Shown here piece after piece: positions 52,253 through 64,000 of a DNA stretch of 64,000 bases. Location of the stretch: contig JXTC01000188.1 in the NCBI GenBank assembly GCA_002914845.1, forward strand, positions 291,223 to 355,222, read 5' to 3'. A program made the position numbers and the translations under genes. This DNA comes from Trema orientale (lineage: Eukaryota; Streptophyta; Magnoliopsida; Rosales; Cannabaceae). The notes under the pieces are model-generated. The model was not told the origin of the DNA. It saw only the letters and a program-made list of their open reading frames with translations, and searched no databases. Each line of letters opens with the position of its first letter. Within the stretch, counting starts at the first letter, position 1.

Positions 52253-55200
52253 ATGACTGGTAGCAGTAGAAGAAGTGCTCGAAGCAGAGTCAAGTCCTCC
52301 TCCGATGGCGACGAGCCTTCGTCGCGGCGAACCAAGCCTGATATCAGACCCCGTAGAGATAGAGGTAGAGATCACAATTCGATTCGAATTTTCAATGTCG
52401 ATCTCAAACTCATGCTAGGGTTAAGCATAATCGCCTTCTTCGTCGTATTATTCTTCATTCATGGCCTCATTAAGCCCTCTGAAGAATTTCAAAGACCTAG
52501 GGTTGTCACTCCCTTCCCTGCTCCCAAAGTCACGGACCTCCCTCAGGTGAATTTTGACCTGAGTTTTGCTTTCCCTGAGTTTTCTTGTGCGTGTTTGTGT
52601 GTTTTCGAGCTCTGGTTGAAGTTTAGGGTTTTGGCAGTTTCAAGGTGAGCACAAGGAGAGCCTGTATTGGGGAACATATCGCCCTCATGTCTATCTTGGA
52701 GTTCGAACCAGGTATTGCTTTTGTAAAGAAGTGATCGCAATTTCTGGTTTAACATTTGATCGAACTTCATGAATTAGAAATGGTGTGGTTGTGATACTCT
52801 TTAGCTTTTGCACCTGTCCAGGACTCCTCGGTCATTGGTGGCGGGATTAATGTGGATTGGTATAAAGGATGGAAGGTATTTCATGCGGCATGTGTGCCAA
52901 GATTCTGATGAGTTAAGCAAATATGGTTGGACTCACCATAATGGGCGCGATTTCGGGCAGCAAGCAATTGTTGATCAGGGCATGAGCTTGACCACGAGTT
53001 TCTTGAAATCAAAGCAAGAGGGAAGCGGCTACGGAGGAGATTGGGCGGTGCGAATTGATGTGCAAGGAGAGAAGTAAATTTTCTGACCTTGTTCTATTAT
53101 ATCTGATTGATGAAATGCATGTAGTTTACTATGGTGCGTGAGGGAGATTTTGGCTTTGACTTTTAATAATTTTTTGTATTAGAAAGTAAAAGTAGATGGA
53201 AGTGACCTTGGTATTTGGGGAATTAATTGCAGTTCAAGCAGGTAGTCTCTCCCATTTTTAGTATTGATAGTTTCTCTGGCTTTTATTCACAATCACCCTG
53301 CATAGTTTGTAGAGGAGCATTGCATATTGAGCTTGTTAGAAATTGGTTTTCATCACTGGCTAAACGTTATTCCTGTGCCATTCTATTGATGCTTTCTTAT
53401 TGTGCTCCATTTGCAGAGCTATGCAGGATGAGGAGCCACGGAGCAGTGGACATCTTTTTTTCTATTTGGCTGATGAAGGTGGAAGTGCGCTAAGTTTGAG
53501 TCGAGATACCTTAGACATTCATCATAATTCTCTTCTTACATCTGGTTCACGAATGGATGTTGGAAGTTGGCAGCTACATCTGAAATCACTGGTAATTTCA
53601 ACCAAAGAGTTCACTATTGTAAAATCAGTACATTTATCTTTAGTACCTTGATGTATTACCTTGAATTTATAAGCATTCTCCTTGCTCAACCTATAACCAA
53701 TGGAACTATGCTGTGGAGTACTATTGTCCTTGTTGGTCCAACCTTTAGGAGTAGGTTTCCCCAACGACATGTTAAGTAATTTCACAAATTCAAGGTTTTT
53801 AAAGTCGTCCTTTAAGACAGTGCTGTTTTAACTTGTATTCTTTTGTTTTGAGGCCTTTTTAGCTTAATTTCTGCAGCCCAAGTTGTTGGCTGCTAAAACT
53901 AATTTAGTTTTGAAATTAAAACCCAACCTATGCGTTTTAAATAAGATTTGCTGAGGCATACACCTCAAAGGCGTTTGGCTCAGATTGCCGAAGGCTTATG
54001 CCTCGAGGTGTAGGCCTCAAGCAGTTTTGAAAATATTTCTAAAATTTTTTAATAAAACCACAGCCTTCTTTTGGTGACGTAAGTTTTGTGCAGAACTATT
54101 AAGTAAAAATTAGATCTACCTCTTTTAGTTCACATATTTTTGACCCTCATGGCAGGTCCACTTCATCCCAATTCTTAATCTTTTCTCTTATGTTTGTAGC
54201 TGAGTATCTTTGAAAATGAACTGTGCTCTCCTTTATGTTCTCCATTTTCTCAGGATGATTTGGAAGTTCATTATTCTGGTTTTAGGACGCCGCATATTCA
54301 CAACTTATCTGATCTCGTGCAGCAAAATCTTGCAACACAAGTACGTATATTTCAATGTGACTGCAAAATCTAACATTATTAATGTAATTCAACAAAATTC
54401 TAGTTCCTTTTTCTTATTATACTTTTTGTCTTGGAGTTGGACCTGGTAACCTGATTTTTGTGTTGTGTCTCAAGGCTAGAAAGTTTGGTCGACTAGAGCT
54501 ATCTGACACATTTGATGGGTCTCCAAATATTGCAGTTTTTCAGGTATGTGGTCATGGAGGTACCAAGTGCTAGTAGTTTTTGAATAACCAAATTACATGA
54601 AGTAATTTAGGACCATGGCCTGTCGCATCGCTTATCCCGGGATACCTATTTTTATGCAGGTTTCTGCCAGGATTCCATTCAAGTTAGATTTTGCATTTGT
54701 CTCGGGAGATGTTTCAGAGAATTCAAGGATAGAAGACCACATCAGCAGCCTTACAGGTTTTTCCACAATTATTTATAGTACTGAGATATAATTTTATAAC
54801 AAAAATAAGGTGTGCGGCCAGAGAAAAAAGAAGTTTATAAGAGAAACACTAAAAAGTTTTATGGTCATAATTGGAGTTCTAAATTCGGATCTGTTAATTG
54901 CATTTTGAACCATAGTGATTCATAATTGTGAATTAGATGTTGAACCCATTGTACTGAGTTTGAATTGTATAGTTAATTCGGCTTTCGAAATTGGTTTCTG
55001 CAAAAGTCAGAAATCGTTTAATACCCACTTAGATATGTCTCCTGCTCTTTGTTTAACTGCACTCAGATGGGGATGTTGATTGATAGATACACTAAGCAAT
55101 AACGTAGAGGTTGGCTTGTCTGCAGAGGAGGGGTTGGTGTATGTATGTGATGTATTTTTGTCTTTGGCATATGTACGTGGATAATCTATAGAGATGTTGA

Positions 55201-58200
55201 GTATGTGTCCTTTCTTGCCTAACTTCATCTTACTGCACCCCACCCACTAAATGAAAAAATTGAGTTTTATTTAAAGCTTTGTTTAATCCGTCCATGTTTG
55301 TGATATTTAGGTATCTCACTTACCAGTCAACTGAAAGAGAAGCAAAGAGAATTTGACACAATGTTTGAGAAGAACTTTAATGTGGACAACAAGGTGTACT
55401 ATAAGAAACATTCGGTTTTACTTTTAGTTACAAACTGTTGCATTATGGTTGATTATTTAAGTGTGTGACTTGAATGCTAAATTGCTAGAGTTGTGCTTCT
55501 ATGACAAGTAAAATATGACAACATCAACTGCTTTCTAGAGTTTTTTTTTTTTTTCCTTTTAAGTCCAAATTTGAAAGGAAATATGCTCCTAAAGGCATGA
55601 GAATTCAAATTTATTTTCCTCAAAATTGTATTTTAATTCATTTTAATTGTATTTTCGTGAAAAAAATAAAATGCATTTTAGTTGCATTTTCTTTTCTTTT
55701 CTTTTTTTCACCTTTTTTTTTCTTTGTTTAAGTGTCTGTTTCTCTCTGAAATAAAAGAAATCTGAAATCTGTTGTTATTTTTCAGCTTGATTTAGAATCT
55801 ATTGTTGTTGGTAAGACCGCTATTGGAAACATGTTGGGTGGTATTGGGTACTTCTATGGCCAATCAAAAATTTCATTCCCCAGAAATTCCAATGTAAGTC
55901 ATTTGAATTTGTTTTCTTCTTCCCCACTTTCCTTTTCATATTATATGGAGAAAGATCTCTAAAGCAGCAGACAACTACTTATATGCCCTTCGAGGGAGAA
56001 CCTACTATTCCTAGCTAACCGACTGACTAGTTATCCTTTATCAGTTTCTGAGAAACTTTAATAGAATCACAAAATCAAATATATTAAAGAATCATTATAA
56101 TGCGAAAGATGACGGTGGAGACAGGTAGAGAAAACTAGAAGTAGAGTGAGAATGTTTGAATATTTCTGTGAGTTTTTTAAGCAAGTCTTATAGATAATTT
56201 AACATATTACGCCTATATATATATATATATGGCTAACATGCAATTCTATCATAATAATGCACAAGGTTTTAAAAAGCTTATTCGGGAACCGAGGCGTTTT
56301 GCTTTAGCTCGACGAGGCATAAGCCTCAACTTTAATAATTAAAAAACCTCAGAAAAATTCATAAAAATCATAAAGAAAGAGGAAACTCAAAAATAAGGTC
56401 TTACATAACATTATAATAAAAAGACATATAATTTCATAATGTTCATGAAAATTGCTAGCAAAATAATTCATAAAACCACAAACCAAAGTCATCAAAACCA
56501 TAACTCCTAATATTAATAGCATAAGAATAGAACTTTGAAGTCTAAAGATGATTTTCTAACTCAAAAGCCTAGGAGGTCCTTATTCTCATTATTATCATTA
56601 TTATTGGGATCATCATTCGGTTTTTTTTTTTCTTTTTTTTTTTTTTTTTGGGTTGGGGGGAGGGGGCGATTTCTTTTCGTTTGAAGCGTGGATGGCTGCC
56701 TATTGGAGAACAGTGGCTGTTGTAGAGCTGGTCTTTGTATCGTGAGTCTCTTTTATTCCTCCTAAAGTTTTAGTTTTAGACTTGGGCCTAATAATTGGTC
56801 CAACTAATATAGTTATATGCCCAAAAAAGTATAAAATGTAGTATGTTTGTTGGACTAGAAAAAAATTGGCCCAACTTCACTTTAAAAACCCAAACTAGGG
56901 CTGATTGTATAAGGCTTAAGTCTCATACACCTCAATGGATGAGGCTTAAGCCTCATACTGCCTTAGTGAAGCGTAGCCTCAAAGGCTTTTTTTGATAATG
57001 CGAAAGATGAAGGTAAGAGAAAATTAGAAGTAGAGTGAGAAAGTTGGGGGGGGGTTGTTTCTTTTCCTTTAAAGCGTGGATGGCTACCTGTTAGAGAAGA
57101 GTGACTGCTGTAGAGTTGATTTTTGTGTCGTGAGTCTCTTTTGTTCTTTCTAGGGTTTTAATTCTAGACTTGGACCTATAATCAGTCCAAACTAATATAT
57201 AGTTATAGGCCCAAAAAAGGTATTAAGATGTAATTTGTATGTTAGGCCTAAAAAAATTAGCCTAACTTTATTTTAAAAGCCCACACTGGGATTAATTGTA
57301 TGAGAGCTTCATACACCTCAATGGACTAGGCTTAAGCCTCATACCTCATACTGCCTTAGTGAAGCATAGCCTTAGAGGCATTTTTTGAACGCCTCGAGGC
57401 TTAAGCCCCAAAGATTTAAAAAGGCTTGTTTGGATACCAAGGTGTTTTTTCTATTGAGGCGTACGAGGCTTAAGCCTGATACAATCAGCCTCAATTTGGG
57501 CTTTTTAAATGGAGCTAGGCTATTTTTTTTGGCCCAATAGACATACATTTTAATATTTTTTTGGGCCTATAACTATATTAGTTTGGACTAATTATTAGGT
57601 CCAAGTCTAGAACTAAAACCCTAGGAAGAATAAAAGAGACTCACGACATAAAGATTAGCTCTACAGTAGCCTCTCTTCTCCAATAGGCAGCCATCCACGC
57701 TTCAAACGAAGAGAAACTGAACCCCCTCCCCCCAAAAAAAAGGGAACGAATGGTGATCCCAATAATGATGATGATAATGAAAATGAGGACCTCGTAGGCT
57801 TTTTGAGTTAGAAGATCATCTTTAGACTTCTAATTTCTATTCTTATGCTATTAATATTAGGATTTATGGTTTTGATGACTTTGGTTTGTGATTTTATGAA
57901 TTATTTTGCTAGTAATTTTCATGAACCTTTTGACTTTGTTATGCGATTATGTGTTTTTTTATTATAATGTTATGTAAGACCTTTATTTTTGACTTTCCTC
58001 TTTCTTTACAAATTTTTTTGGGGTTTTTTTATTACTTAAGTTGAGGCTTACACCTCGCCGAGCTAAAGCAAAACACCTCAATAAAGATGGCAAGCATGCA
58101 ATTCTATCATAATAATGCGAAAGAAAGGTGTAAACAGGTAGAGAAAACTAGACGTAGAGTGAGAAAGTTTGTATATTTCAGAGAGTTTTTTAAGTAAGTC

Positions 58201-61200
58201 TTATACATGTTTTAACCTATTAGGCCTGTATATAGATGGCAAACATGCAATTCTAACTCAACTTGGAAAAGAACCGTAAGTATGATTGGAAACCAAGAGG
58301 AGTTTCAAAAAAGTAAAGCTCTAATAATAATTTATTCCTATTAATAAGCATTCTCAAGCATCTTTATTATCAAATATCTCATTTGCTTTAGAAATTTTCG
58401 GAAACAGTACACAACACCATCAGTCATATCTGACTTTATTTAGAATTCTTTTAATTTTACACCCTCTATCTGCGTGAAACCGTAATTTTTTCTATGCTTT
58501 TGAAATGCTATCATAAGTGTGGACATCTGACAAATGTCTACAGTATGCAACTTTTTCCTGCAGGTGGGAAGTCATGATAATTTTATTTCATATTGGCCAG
58601 CTGAGCTTTACACAGCTGTTCCAAGTCGACCTTTCTTTCCTAGGGGATTCTTGTGGGATGAAGGCTTTCATCAGCTTTTGATCTGGTGTGTTGCTTCTTT
58701 TCTATATCAAAAATATTAACATAAGAAGTCAATTACTTATGTTTTGTAATTCCAGTAAGCAACTGTTTTGTAACTATGTTTTCGACTCTGAGCAGGCGAT
58801 GGGATTTTCGTATTTCGATGGATATCATTGGACACTGGTTAGATCTAATGAACATTGATGGATGGATTCCACGTGAGCAAATATTAGGTGCTGAAGCTCT
58901 AAGGTGATCTATTTCCTCAATTATATACTTCAATCAGCGTGCTAATTTTTGAAGCCTGATTATATTCCTTTGTTTTATTTTTTGGGTATCGCAGTAAGGT
59001 CCCTGAGGAATTTGTCACTCAACATCCAACGAATGGAAATCCACCGACATTATTTCTGGTGTTACATGGTAATCTCTTCCTTCCTCCAGGGCCTGGGGAC
59101 CAAACAAATAATTTAAAGTAACGAGTACTCTCATGTTTCTCAACTAAAGAACTTTCAAGTCTGTTTATGGCGATGTTTATATTGAATCAAAACTGTATAA
59201 TAAACTCCGGTGAAAGAACAGACTTGTGTAAGGTGCATTGAAAGTAATCAAATTACTGAGATTCGTGTTGTTAATGAAAACTAAGAATATTAGATTTTGA
59301 TTATCGCACATGGCACCTTTTTTTTTCAGCTTAGTTGTCATATTACCACTTTGATACATAAGTTCTAAATATGTATTATTTTTCACGTATTTCTAAATAT
59401 GTATTATTTTTCACGTATAATATGCACAAAAAAAGGTTATGGAGATTTGTTATCTTGTCTTTTATCTGTATATCTATTATGCTTTTCTTTAGGGTTATTA
59501 AACATTTCCTCATTTTTTCAGTAAATGCACAGTTTTAGTTTATATTATTTTCTTTAGCTCTTCCCCCCCTCTCTATATTGCTCAAGTGTGTGTTGTCCTT
59601 TCGGAAATTTGTTGTCTTGATGTAAGGATTATCTAATCTGGTTTAAAATTCTTTTGCTTTCAGATATGATTCAGAGTTTGAAGAAAAACAAATTTAATTC
59701 TGTTGAAAGTACTGAGATAATCTCATTCCTAAAACGTGCTTTTGTCCGCCTAGAAGCATGGTTTCGGTGGTTCAACACATCCCAGTCAGGTATAAGGTTC
59801 TTTTTAACAGCCTGCTGCTTCTTTTCATTTCCTATTCTTCCTTTACTATACCTTTTTTAGGGGTGGTGGCTGTGTGACACCTGATATTTGTCTGTTTAAT
59901 CAAGAACTTACATGTGATAGTTCTTAAGGACACATCTAGCCTTATACATGACAAGTAGAGTCGCAAAGAATCATGTCTCAGTTCTCCACTGAAGTCTTGC
60001 ATGTTGTATGTATGATGTCTTAAATTTTTTGCGAGTCCTTTTTCTTTTCAATCTTTTGACTAAGTTGAATTTTTGCTCGTTTTGAAAACACAGGAAAGGA
60101 AAGGAGCAGCTACTATTGGCATGGGAGAGACAATTTGACAAATCGGGAACTAAATCCAAAGGTTCTGACTTACAACATTTGATATTATATTGAAGGCTTA
60201 GTAAGTTAGTACTACAAGTACTTTTTTTCACTTCTTCTAGTCTCATACCTACCGGGATAATTATTTTAGGCATCATGTAGGTATAGGCTTAATGTATATT
60301 GTGAAATTACGGGTAAGACATGTTTACCTTAAGATTATGTATATTATTCACCTTAAATTGTCTCCTCCATTGACCTTCTTCTGACTCCTGTTGTACTGAG
60401 AGATTAATATCATTGGAAGTGTGATTCAACTTGGGGCTGCTAAGTGTGTCCTAGATTTGTTTGAATCTTGATCCTATCCCAAAATACATTCTATGATTAG
60501 GATAGTTACTGTCCAACAACTTCTCTTGATTAATATGTTTGTTGCCTTGAATCATCATGTTATCAATGTGAATTCCTGTTTTGATTATTATCATTATTAT
60601 TTGGTTGTATTAAAATTTTCATTCTGAAGACAGCAGTTATAAGCTGATATTGACATTCTGGCACCTCCAGACTCTTTCTTCTGGTTTTGATGATTACCCA
60701 CGTGCTTCACACCCGACTGAGGATGAACGTCATTTGGATCTTAGATGTTGGATGCTACTTGCTGCAGATTGCTTGCATTCTATTACAGAGCTTTTTGAGA
60801 AGAAAAATGAAGCTGGAAAGGTATGATAATGAAATGTGTGTAAGACGCACTATACCAGAAAACACCAATCTGTATCACGCACTCATGCAACCGACCACTT
60901 GCCAATTAACGTTAATGAAATGTGCAGGAGTATGGTACCACAGCCAAGCTTCTTTCTGATTTTGAAATTCTGAATCAGGTTTGTTTGGATTTACTACTTT
61001 GTCAATTTATACTGATTTAGTTGTATTCTCATTGTGCTCGTCAATTTTATGGAGTTCTGTTGTTCTATTTTGGCACGTTTTCTTTTGGATAACCTTTGTC
61101 ACTCTAATACCCTGTGATGGTATATTGGGGCTTGTAGTATTTAATGTTTCCGTGTATACCAAGAACTGTAACCATACTATTTAATGTTTCCATGTATACC

Positions 61201-62711
61201 AAGAACTGTACTCATAGTTGATTATAGTTGTCTTATCCCATTTGTTTTTTATGCTTAAACAGATGCACTTTGATGATACATATGGAGCGTATTTTGATTT
61301 TGGTTACCATACAGAAAAGGTATGCTGCGTATACATTTTTAATCCTTAAATGCAAAAGCCTTCTTTCCACGAGTATATTCGCAAACGTGAACTGCATGTA
61401 GTAAACGGGTCCTCTGTGATTTTAGTCGATGTATTGGGTCCTCCCAACTTCTTTTTGACAGATTACTTTTGAATTTCTTCATCTTCGCTTTCACTCTGTC
61501 TTTTATGTATTCAAGTGGCTTGGATCATGAAAAGCATATTCACTTCAGTCACCGTCAATAACTTAATAGACAGTCACTTCATTCAGTGCTCTATGCCTCT
61601 ATGGAACTGATAATTGCTTTTATTTAATTTTTTAAAGTTTGTTAGTGTTACGTGCTAGCATCTTCTGTCCATCACCTTCTTCTTTCGATCCTTTTACCAA
61701 ATTTATCTGCTGATTTTGGAGGTTGGTTTGGTTATCTAAGGTTCATTTAAGTTGGAAAGAAATAAAGGCTGGAAACAATCATGCAAGTCGAGAGCTTGTT
61801 CGTGAAGTATTAGAAGACCCTGAATTGAGACTGGTTCCTCATATTGGCTATGTGAGTCTTTTCCCATTCATGAGGAGGACCATCCCACCTGTAAGTTGCA
61901 CACATTCTCATCAAAAGATTATGTTCTTCTACTCATTTACTGTACTTGATATTGCAGCAGAAAGAAATGAAGATAGCTCTCTTTCCTTGTCATATTGTTT
62001 TCTTGATTTTGTTATCTACACAGGAATCATGGATTTTGGGAAAGCAGCTGGACATTATATCAAACAGATCTATCTTATGGACTGATTTTGGGATTCGTTC
62101 TCTGTCTAGAACAAGGTGAGCATCAGACTGGTCTTCCTTTGTAGATAATTTCCACACCCTGCTCACAAAAATTGTTGATTCTTCTAATACTACCTTATGC
62201 ATCTTATGTACAGCTCCTTGTACATGAAACGGAACACAGAACATGACCCTCCTTATTGGAGGGGTCCAATTTGGATGAATATGAATTACATGATTCTATC
62301 GGCACTTGACTATTATTCTAAAGGTATTTCTTCACTAATAAAAGTTTTAAGTAACTAATAAGACAAGTCTTTCCAAAGTCCTTTTCTTATTTCTTGTTTA
62401 ATTTGTTGCAGAAGATGGACCATTTAAAAACAGAGCAAGAACTATCTATAAGGATTTGAGGGGCAATCTGATTAGGTAATGTTCACGTTCTGTATATAGC
62501 CTGTAAAATTGCTTGTGCTATATGCTTTATTTCAAGTATCTCACTGTGTTTGCCAATTTGGTGCAGAAATGTCGTTCGCAATTATCACCAAACTGGCTTT
62601 TTGTGGGAACAGTATGATCAGAAGAACGGGAAGGGAAAAGGTGCACGACTTTTCACTGGGTGGACGTCTCTTGTGCTATTGATCATGGCAGAAGATTATG
62701 CCGGAAGTTAG
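52253..62711 (+). CDS. GCS1: Mannosyl-oligosaccharide glucosidase (glucosidase I)
   Basis: GH63 enzyme that removes the outermost alpha-1,2-linked glucose from newly attached N-glycans in the ER (KNOPF/GCS1 in Arabidopsis). Exons: 52253-52546, 52638-52711, 52822-53073, 53417-53591, 54254-54340, 54475-54543, 54660-54756, 55311-55393, 55786-55893, 58564-58685, 58796-58903, 58995-59068, 59664-59789, 60094-60162, 60671-60820, 60928-60978, 61263-61319, 61741-61890, 62024-62114, 62214-62323, 62412-62475 and 62567-62711. They total 2556 nt, 851 residues, the usual plant length. The N-terminal cytosolic arm is Arg-rich and precedes a type II transmembrane anchor (about 51-73). Then comes the luminal N-domain ([36 protein letters not shown]) and the (alpha/alpha)6 domain with [75 protein letters not shown] and [16 protein letters not shown] 9-nt in-frame microexon at 53233-53241 is a possible alternative. 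Loss of this enzyme disturbs seed and cell development in Arabidopsis. Confidence 0.94.
53935..54040. repeat. Fragment of the GCCTC foldback family
   Basis: In a GCS1 intron, gaggcatacacctcaaaggcg and ggcttatgcctcgaggtgtaggcctc resemble the ends of the large foldback element at 56261-58095, so this is a small relic of the same family. Confidence 0.55.
56261..58095. mobile_element. Long-arm foldback element in a GCS1 intron
   Basis: The left arm (about 56261-56960) is the reverse complement of the right arm (about 57425-58095). Matching blocks include cgaggcgttttgctttagctc / gagctaaagcaaaacacctc and gcgtggatggctgcctattggag / ctccaataggcagccatccacgc. Between the arms, 57000-57420 is a further direct copy of part of the left arm. 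A 23-bp direct repeat (56238-56260 and 58096-58118) flanks it. Surrounding gcgaaagatga...agtagagtgagaaagtt blocks at about 56100, 57000 and 58118 show nested duplication. No transposase frame. Confidence 0.7.
59363..59418. repeat. 28-bp tandem duplication in a GCS1 intron
   Basis: The unit ttctaaatatgtattatttt plus tcacgta occurs twice in a row (59363 and 59391). Confidence 0.85.
61141..61219. repeat. 40-bp tandem duplication in a GCS1 intron
   Basis: ttaatgtttccgtgtatacc plus aagaactgta starts at 61141 and recurs at 61181 with one change. Confidence 0.85.
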
Positions 62712-62861
62712 ATCAATTAATATAGCTCCATTTAGTACTTCTGAGAGGTTAACTTCAATAAGCTGTAGTGGCCTAAAGTAAGAACATTAGCATTTTAAGT
62801 AGGCTGGATTTATTTTTCCCAGTAGATGCCCTCATTAAAGGTAGTTCTTGCATTTTTATTA

Positions 62862-63722
62862 GGGTTAATGGCACCATTAGTCTCCAACTTATTACCACTT
62901 TGGCATATTAGTCTTGAACCTATTTTTTGTGGCATTTAAGTACTAAACGTTTCATTTTCTGGCGCCGTTGGTATTTTTGGTATATTCTATCCAAGATTTT
63001 GTTAAAATTTATTTGAATGAGAGAAAATTTTCACCATTGATCTCGATTTTTCAATTGTTTAATAATTTGATCCCTAATTTTTGTTTTTGTATTCATATTT
63101 CCGATTAACAATATTGCATCTGTCAATCTTTCAGAAAACTAAAATTCAAAAACGGATATAAAACAAATAGTTCATTTAAAAATAAACTTCAGTTTATGTC
63201 GAACTATAATAATTTTATGAACAGAAAAATCGTTATCTTATCATTTTTAAAACTAAAAAAATTTCACATACACGCTTTTATACTAGTTAAATTTGATTGA
63301 AAATGTACTATATCTGGTTATTCCAAAAAATAATTAACTATTTGTAGCTAACAAGCTTGAAAAGTTTTATAATTTTCCATTAAATGTTCATTTCTTTATG
63401 TAATTGCATCTGTCAATTTTTCGAAAAATTAATTTTTTAGTATTTTAATTTTCCGAAAAATTAACAGATGTAACATTGTTAATCAGAAATATGAATACAA
63501 AAAGAATAGGGATAAAATTGTTAAACAATTGAAAAATTAATATCAATAGTGCAAAATTTCTCTTATTCAAATGAATTTTAATGAAATTTTAGACGAAATA
63601 TGCTAAAAGAATCAATGATGTCAAAAAAAGAAACGTTTAGTACTTAAATGCCACACAAAAAAGAAGTTGAGAACCAATATGCTAAACTGGTAATAGGTTG
63701 GGGCCAATGGTGCCATTAACTT
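62862..63722. mobile_element. Mutator-like element with long terminal inverted repeats, 861 bp
   Basis: A perfect 9-bp direct repeat TTTTTATTA flanks it (62853-62861 and 63723-63731). The arms are about 280 bp each. The left starts GGGTTAATGGCACCATTAG and the right ends ...AATGGTGCCATTAACTT. Pairing continues through gtggcatttaagtactaaacg, caattgtttaa, gtattcatatttc and the catctgt block. Long inverted repeats with a 9-bp target duplication are the Mutator-like signature. It has no coding capacity and lies 150 bp downstream of the GCS1 stop codon. Confidence 0.8.
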
Positions 63723-64000
63723 TTTTTATTATGCAGAAGGGCGAAGGGCGTGGTCGCCTGAGACTCTGAGCATGGATCCTCGAAACATGAGGTTAGGAAT
63801 ATACTAATTGTTGATTATGTATTATTTATACCTTTAAGCTATAACAAGAAAGTATGGAAAGGCTCCGTATCAAAAAAAAAAAAAAAAAGTTGAAAGGAAA
63901 ATATGGAAGGACTCAAATGATTCATGAACCTCGTCTTAATTCGAACAAAGAAAAAAGATAAAGGCCCATCTCAATACAAAAATATTCTGGGCGTAGCCTA

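Overview
The window is nuclear DNA from a flowering plant, probably a eudicot. Genes are split by GT-AG introns, intergenic DNA is AT-rich and full of small DNA transposons, and every recognisable protein is a plant family member. I cannot name the species.

Layout, left to right. 1-7.3 kb holds no supportable gene: AT-rich DNA with two Tourist-like MITEs (2127-2412, 3214-3629) and a Mutator-like element with 9-bp target duplications (5434-5897). 7.3-10.5 kb is a 7-coding-exon proteasome beta-5 gene on +. 10.5-13.8 kb is non-coding with another MITE. 14.2-17.7 kb is a GC-rich two-exon leucine-rich-repeat receptor kinase of the ZAR1 group on +, with altered catalytic motifs. 17.9-26.6 kb and 30.6-39.8 kb are two copies of a tandem segmental duplication, each carrying a complete-looking gene for the spliceosomal DEAH helicase PRP16/DEAH7 on +. 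Both copies are interrupted by an assembly gap at the same codon. Between them lie a small unknown gene on - and a gene of the At3g27210 type on +. 39.9-49.8 kb holds two receptor-like protein (EIX2-type) genes on -, also a tandem pair; the left copy is a pseudogene with at least seven lesions and the right copy is an intact 990-codon gene. 52.2-62.7 kb is a 22-exon gene on + for ER alpha-glucosidase I (GCS1), with a large foldback element in one intron. A long-inverted-repeat Mutator-like element (62862-63722) follows it.

Exon joins were checked by reading frame. The proteasome gene sums to 819 nt, the kinase to 2163 nt, the At3g27210-like gene to 639 nt and GCS1 to 2556 nt, all multiples of three. 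The two helicase copies reach their gaps in the same phase (2741 and 2723 nt).

The genes do not form one pathway. PRP16 (pre-mRNA splicing), proteasome beta-5 (protein turnover) and glucosidase I (N-glycan trimming) are housekeeping. The kinase and the receptor-like proteins are cell-surface proteins that depend on ER glycoprotein folding. The most notable part is the PRP16 tandem pair: an essential, normally single-copy splicing helicase duplicated and diverging, with a near-identical 3' tract around the gaps and different transposon insertions in each copy. I found no CRISPR, prophage or bacterial-type system, and no new enzymatic system I could defend.
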